Shown: in pieces, positions 5,021 through 5,396 of the stretch
How the letters are laid out: each line of letters starts with the position of its first letter
Numbering within the stretch: the stretch's first letter is position 1
From: Cytophagaceae bacterium UBA6715
GTDB taxonomy: Bacteria > Bacteroidota > Bacteroidia > Cytophagales > Spirosomataceae
Reading direction: 5' to 3'
DNA: 5,396 nucleotides
Assembly (NCBI GenBank): GCA_002454335.1
Contig: DKIP01000044.1
Location: forward strand, 1 to 5,396
Translations under genes and position numbers: made by a program
Notes under the pieces: generated by a model
The model's input: only the letters and a program-made list of their open reading frames with translations
The model's database searches: none
Told to the model about the DNA's origin: nothing

Positions 5021-5130
5021 GTCTTTGATTCTGTTGATTGCTCGCCCAAAAAATAAGGCAATATGCCTACTTGCTTGAAATAAAAAGAATTATTCAATGC
5101 TCTCGCTGAAAAATCATCACAGAAGCCCAA

Positions 5131-5159
5131 AAACAAAAAACCCAGATCGAGTCTGGGTT
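5131..5159 (-). terminator. Intrinsic terminator of the right-edge gene
   Basis: Read on the minus strand, AACCCAGA (5159-5152) pairs with TCTGGGTT (5146-5139) around a five-base loop, followed by a T-rich tail (TTTTTTGTTT when the stem's last two T are counted). It lies about 100 bases after the stop codon at 5263. The plus-strand side lacks a comparable uninterrupted T-tract directly after the stem, so the terminator works mainly for leftward transcription. Confidence 0.85.
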
Positions 5160-5262
5160 ATGTATACTTTTTAACGTGCAGTTCTACATCGAAGCATAGT
5201 TGGGCACGGCAATGCAAATTTAAATTAAATAACTCAAAACAAAAAAGCATGTTTGATCTGCG

Positions 5263-5396
5263 TCATATAATAGTCGATTTATTGTGAGAAAAGCGAACGC
5301 CATGCCGACTCGCATAAGCAATAAACGTCGCATAACTCGAAGGATCCTCCGACAAATAATCATCAAATGCCACATCCGGTCGTAAGCGAACTGCCT
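5263..5396 (-). CDS. C-terminal end of an unrecognised gene, 5' part beyond window
   Basis: The last 43 residues are visible (AVRLRPDVAFDDYL, then SEDPSSYATFIAYASRHGVR and FSHNKSTII), ending at a TGA in 5265-5263. The acidic/aromatic helix pattern is typical of a soluble protein. A second open frame across the same bases is extremely arginine- and methionine-rich and is rejected. The fragment is too short to assign. The pattern F..Y....GV.F recalls the tails of some S41 peptidases, but I would not annotate it as one. A strong terminator downstream supports a genuine gene end here. Confidence 0.6.
   Translation of the reverse strand, partial: AVRLRPDVAFDDYLSEDPSSYATFIAYASRHGVRFSHNKSTII

Larger units (their letters stand above)
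4922..5262. other. 341-base gene-free region with repeat copy B and a terminator
   Basis: This holds the 5' flank of the ATPase gene, the 80-bp repeat copy B, and the terminator of the gene entering from the right. On the minus strand TAATTTTC (4934-4927) is one base off a -7 element, but it would give an almost leaderless transcript and has no spaced -33 partner. A 30-codon micro-ORF (4986-5078, beginning MNPPFELFGFYE) starts inside the repeat. Confidence 0.5.

Noticed and set aside
5220..5396. Alternative minus-strand frame at the right edge
   Set aside because: Its translation is dominated by arginine, methionine and leucine, as expected for an out-of-frame reading. The frame ending at 5263 has normal composition.
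1..5396. CRISPR array, tRNA or rRNA gene, insertion sequence
   Set aside because: No regularly spaced repeats, cloverleaf-like segments, transposase reading frames or terminal inverted repeats were seen.

Overview
The window looks like chromosomal DNA from a member of the Bacteroidota. The reasons are the lack of strong Shine-Dalgarno sites, a promoter-like site matching the TTTG-N19-21-TAnnTTTG consensus of that phylum, and a helix-turn-helix protein whose C-terminal half resembles DUF6922, a domain I know mainly from Bacteroidota. I cannot name a genus.

Left block (1 to about 2780, roughly 47-58% GC in the 60-base lines I counted). A DUF1810-family gene runs off the left edge on the minus strand. 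It is divergent from a small two-helix membrane protein gene on the plus strand, and the gap between them holds three copies of a TTGCCAAAGGTA motif. The membrane protein gene converges on a tight minus-strand cluster that reads right to left: a 109-aa unknown protein, a PPP-family metallophosphatase and a 129-aa unknown protein. The two converging units end on one shared TTAG tetranucleotide. A 59-aa helical protein gene lies further right, also on the minus strand.

Middle block (about 2940 to 5080, mostly 28-38% GC in the lines counted). It is bracketed by two direct copies of an 80-bp sequence with 70 of 80 identical positions, at 2813-2892 and 4941-5020. Inside are an apparently toxin-less HigA-like/DUF6922 regulator gene on the plus strand, preceded by a perfect palindrome, and a convergent minus-strand pair: a GHKL-type ATPase followed by a DUF4325 STAS-like protein. 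That pair has the make-up of a SpoIIAB/SpoIIAA-type partner-switching module. The composition change and the flanking repeats suggest that this block was acquired as a unit, but no integrase or transposase gene is present.

Right edge (5080-5396). GC content rises again (47% in the line counted). The 3' end of an unrecognised minus-strand gene is followed by a clear intrinsic terminator.

The best-supported system is the ATPase/STAS-like pair. The most unusual structural feature is the repeat pair around it. No enzyme pathway links the other genes.
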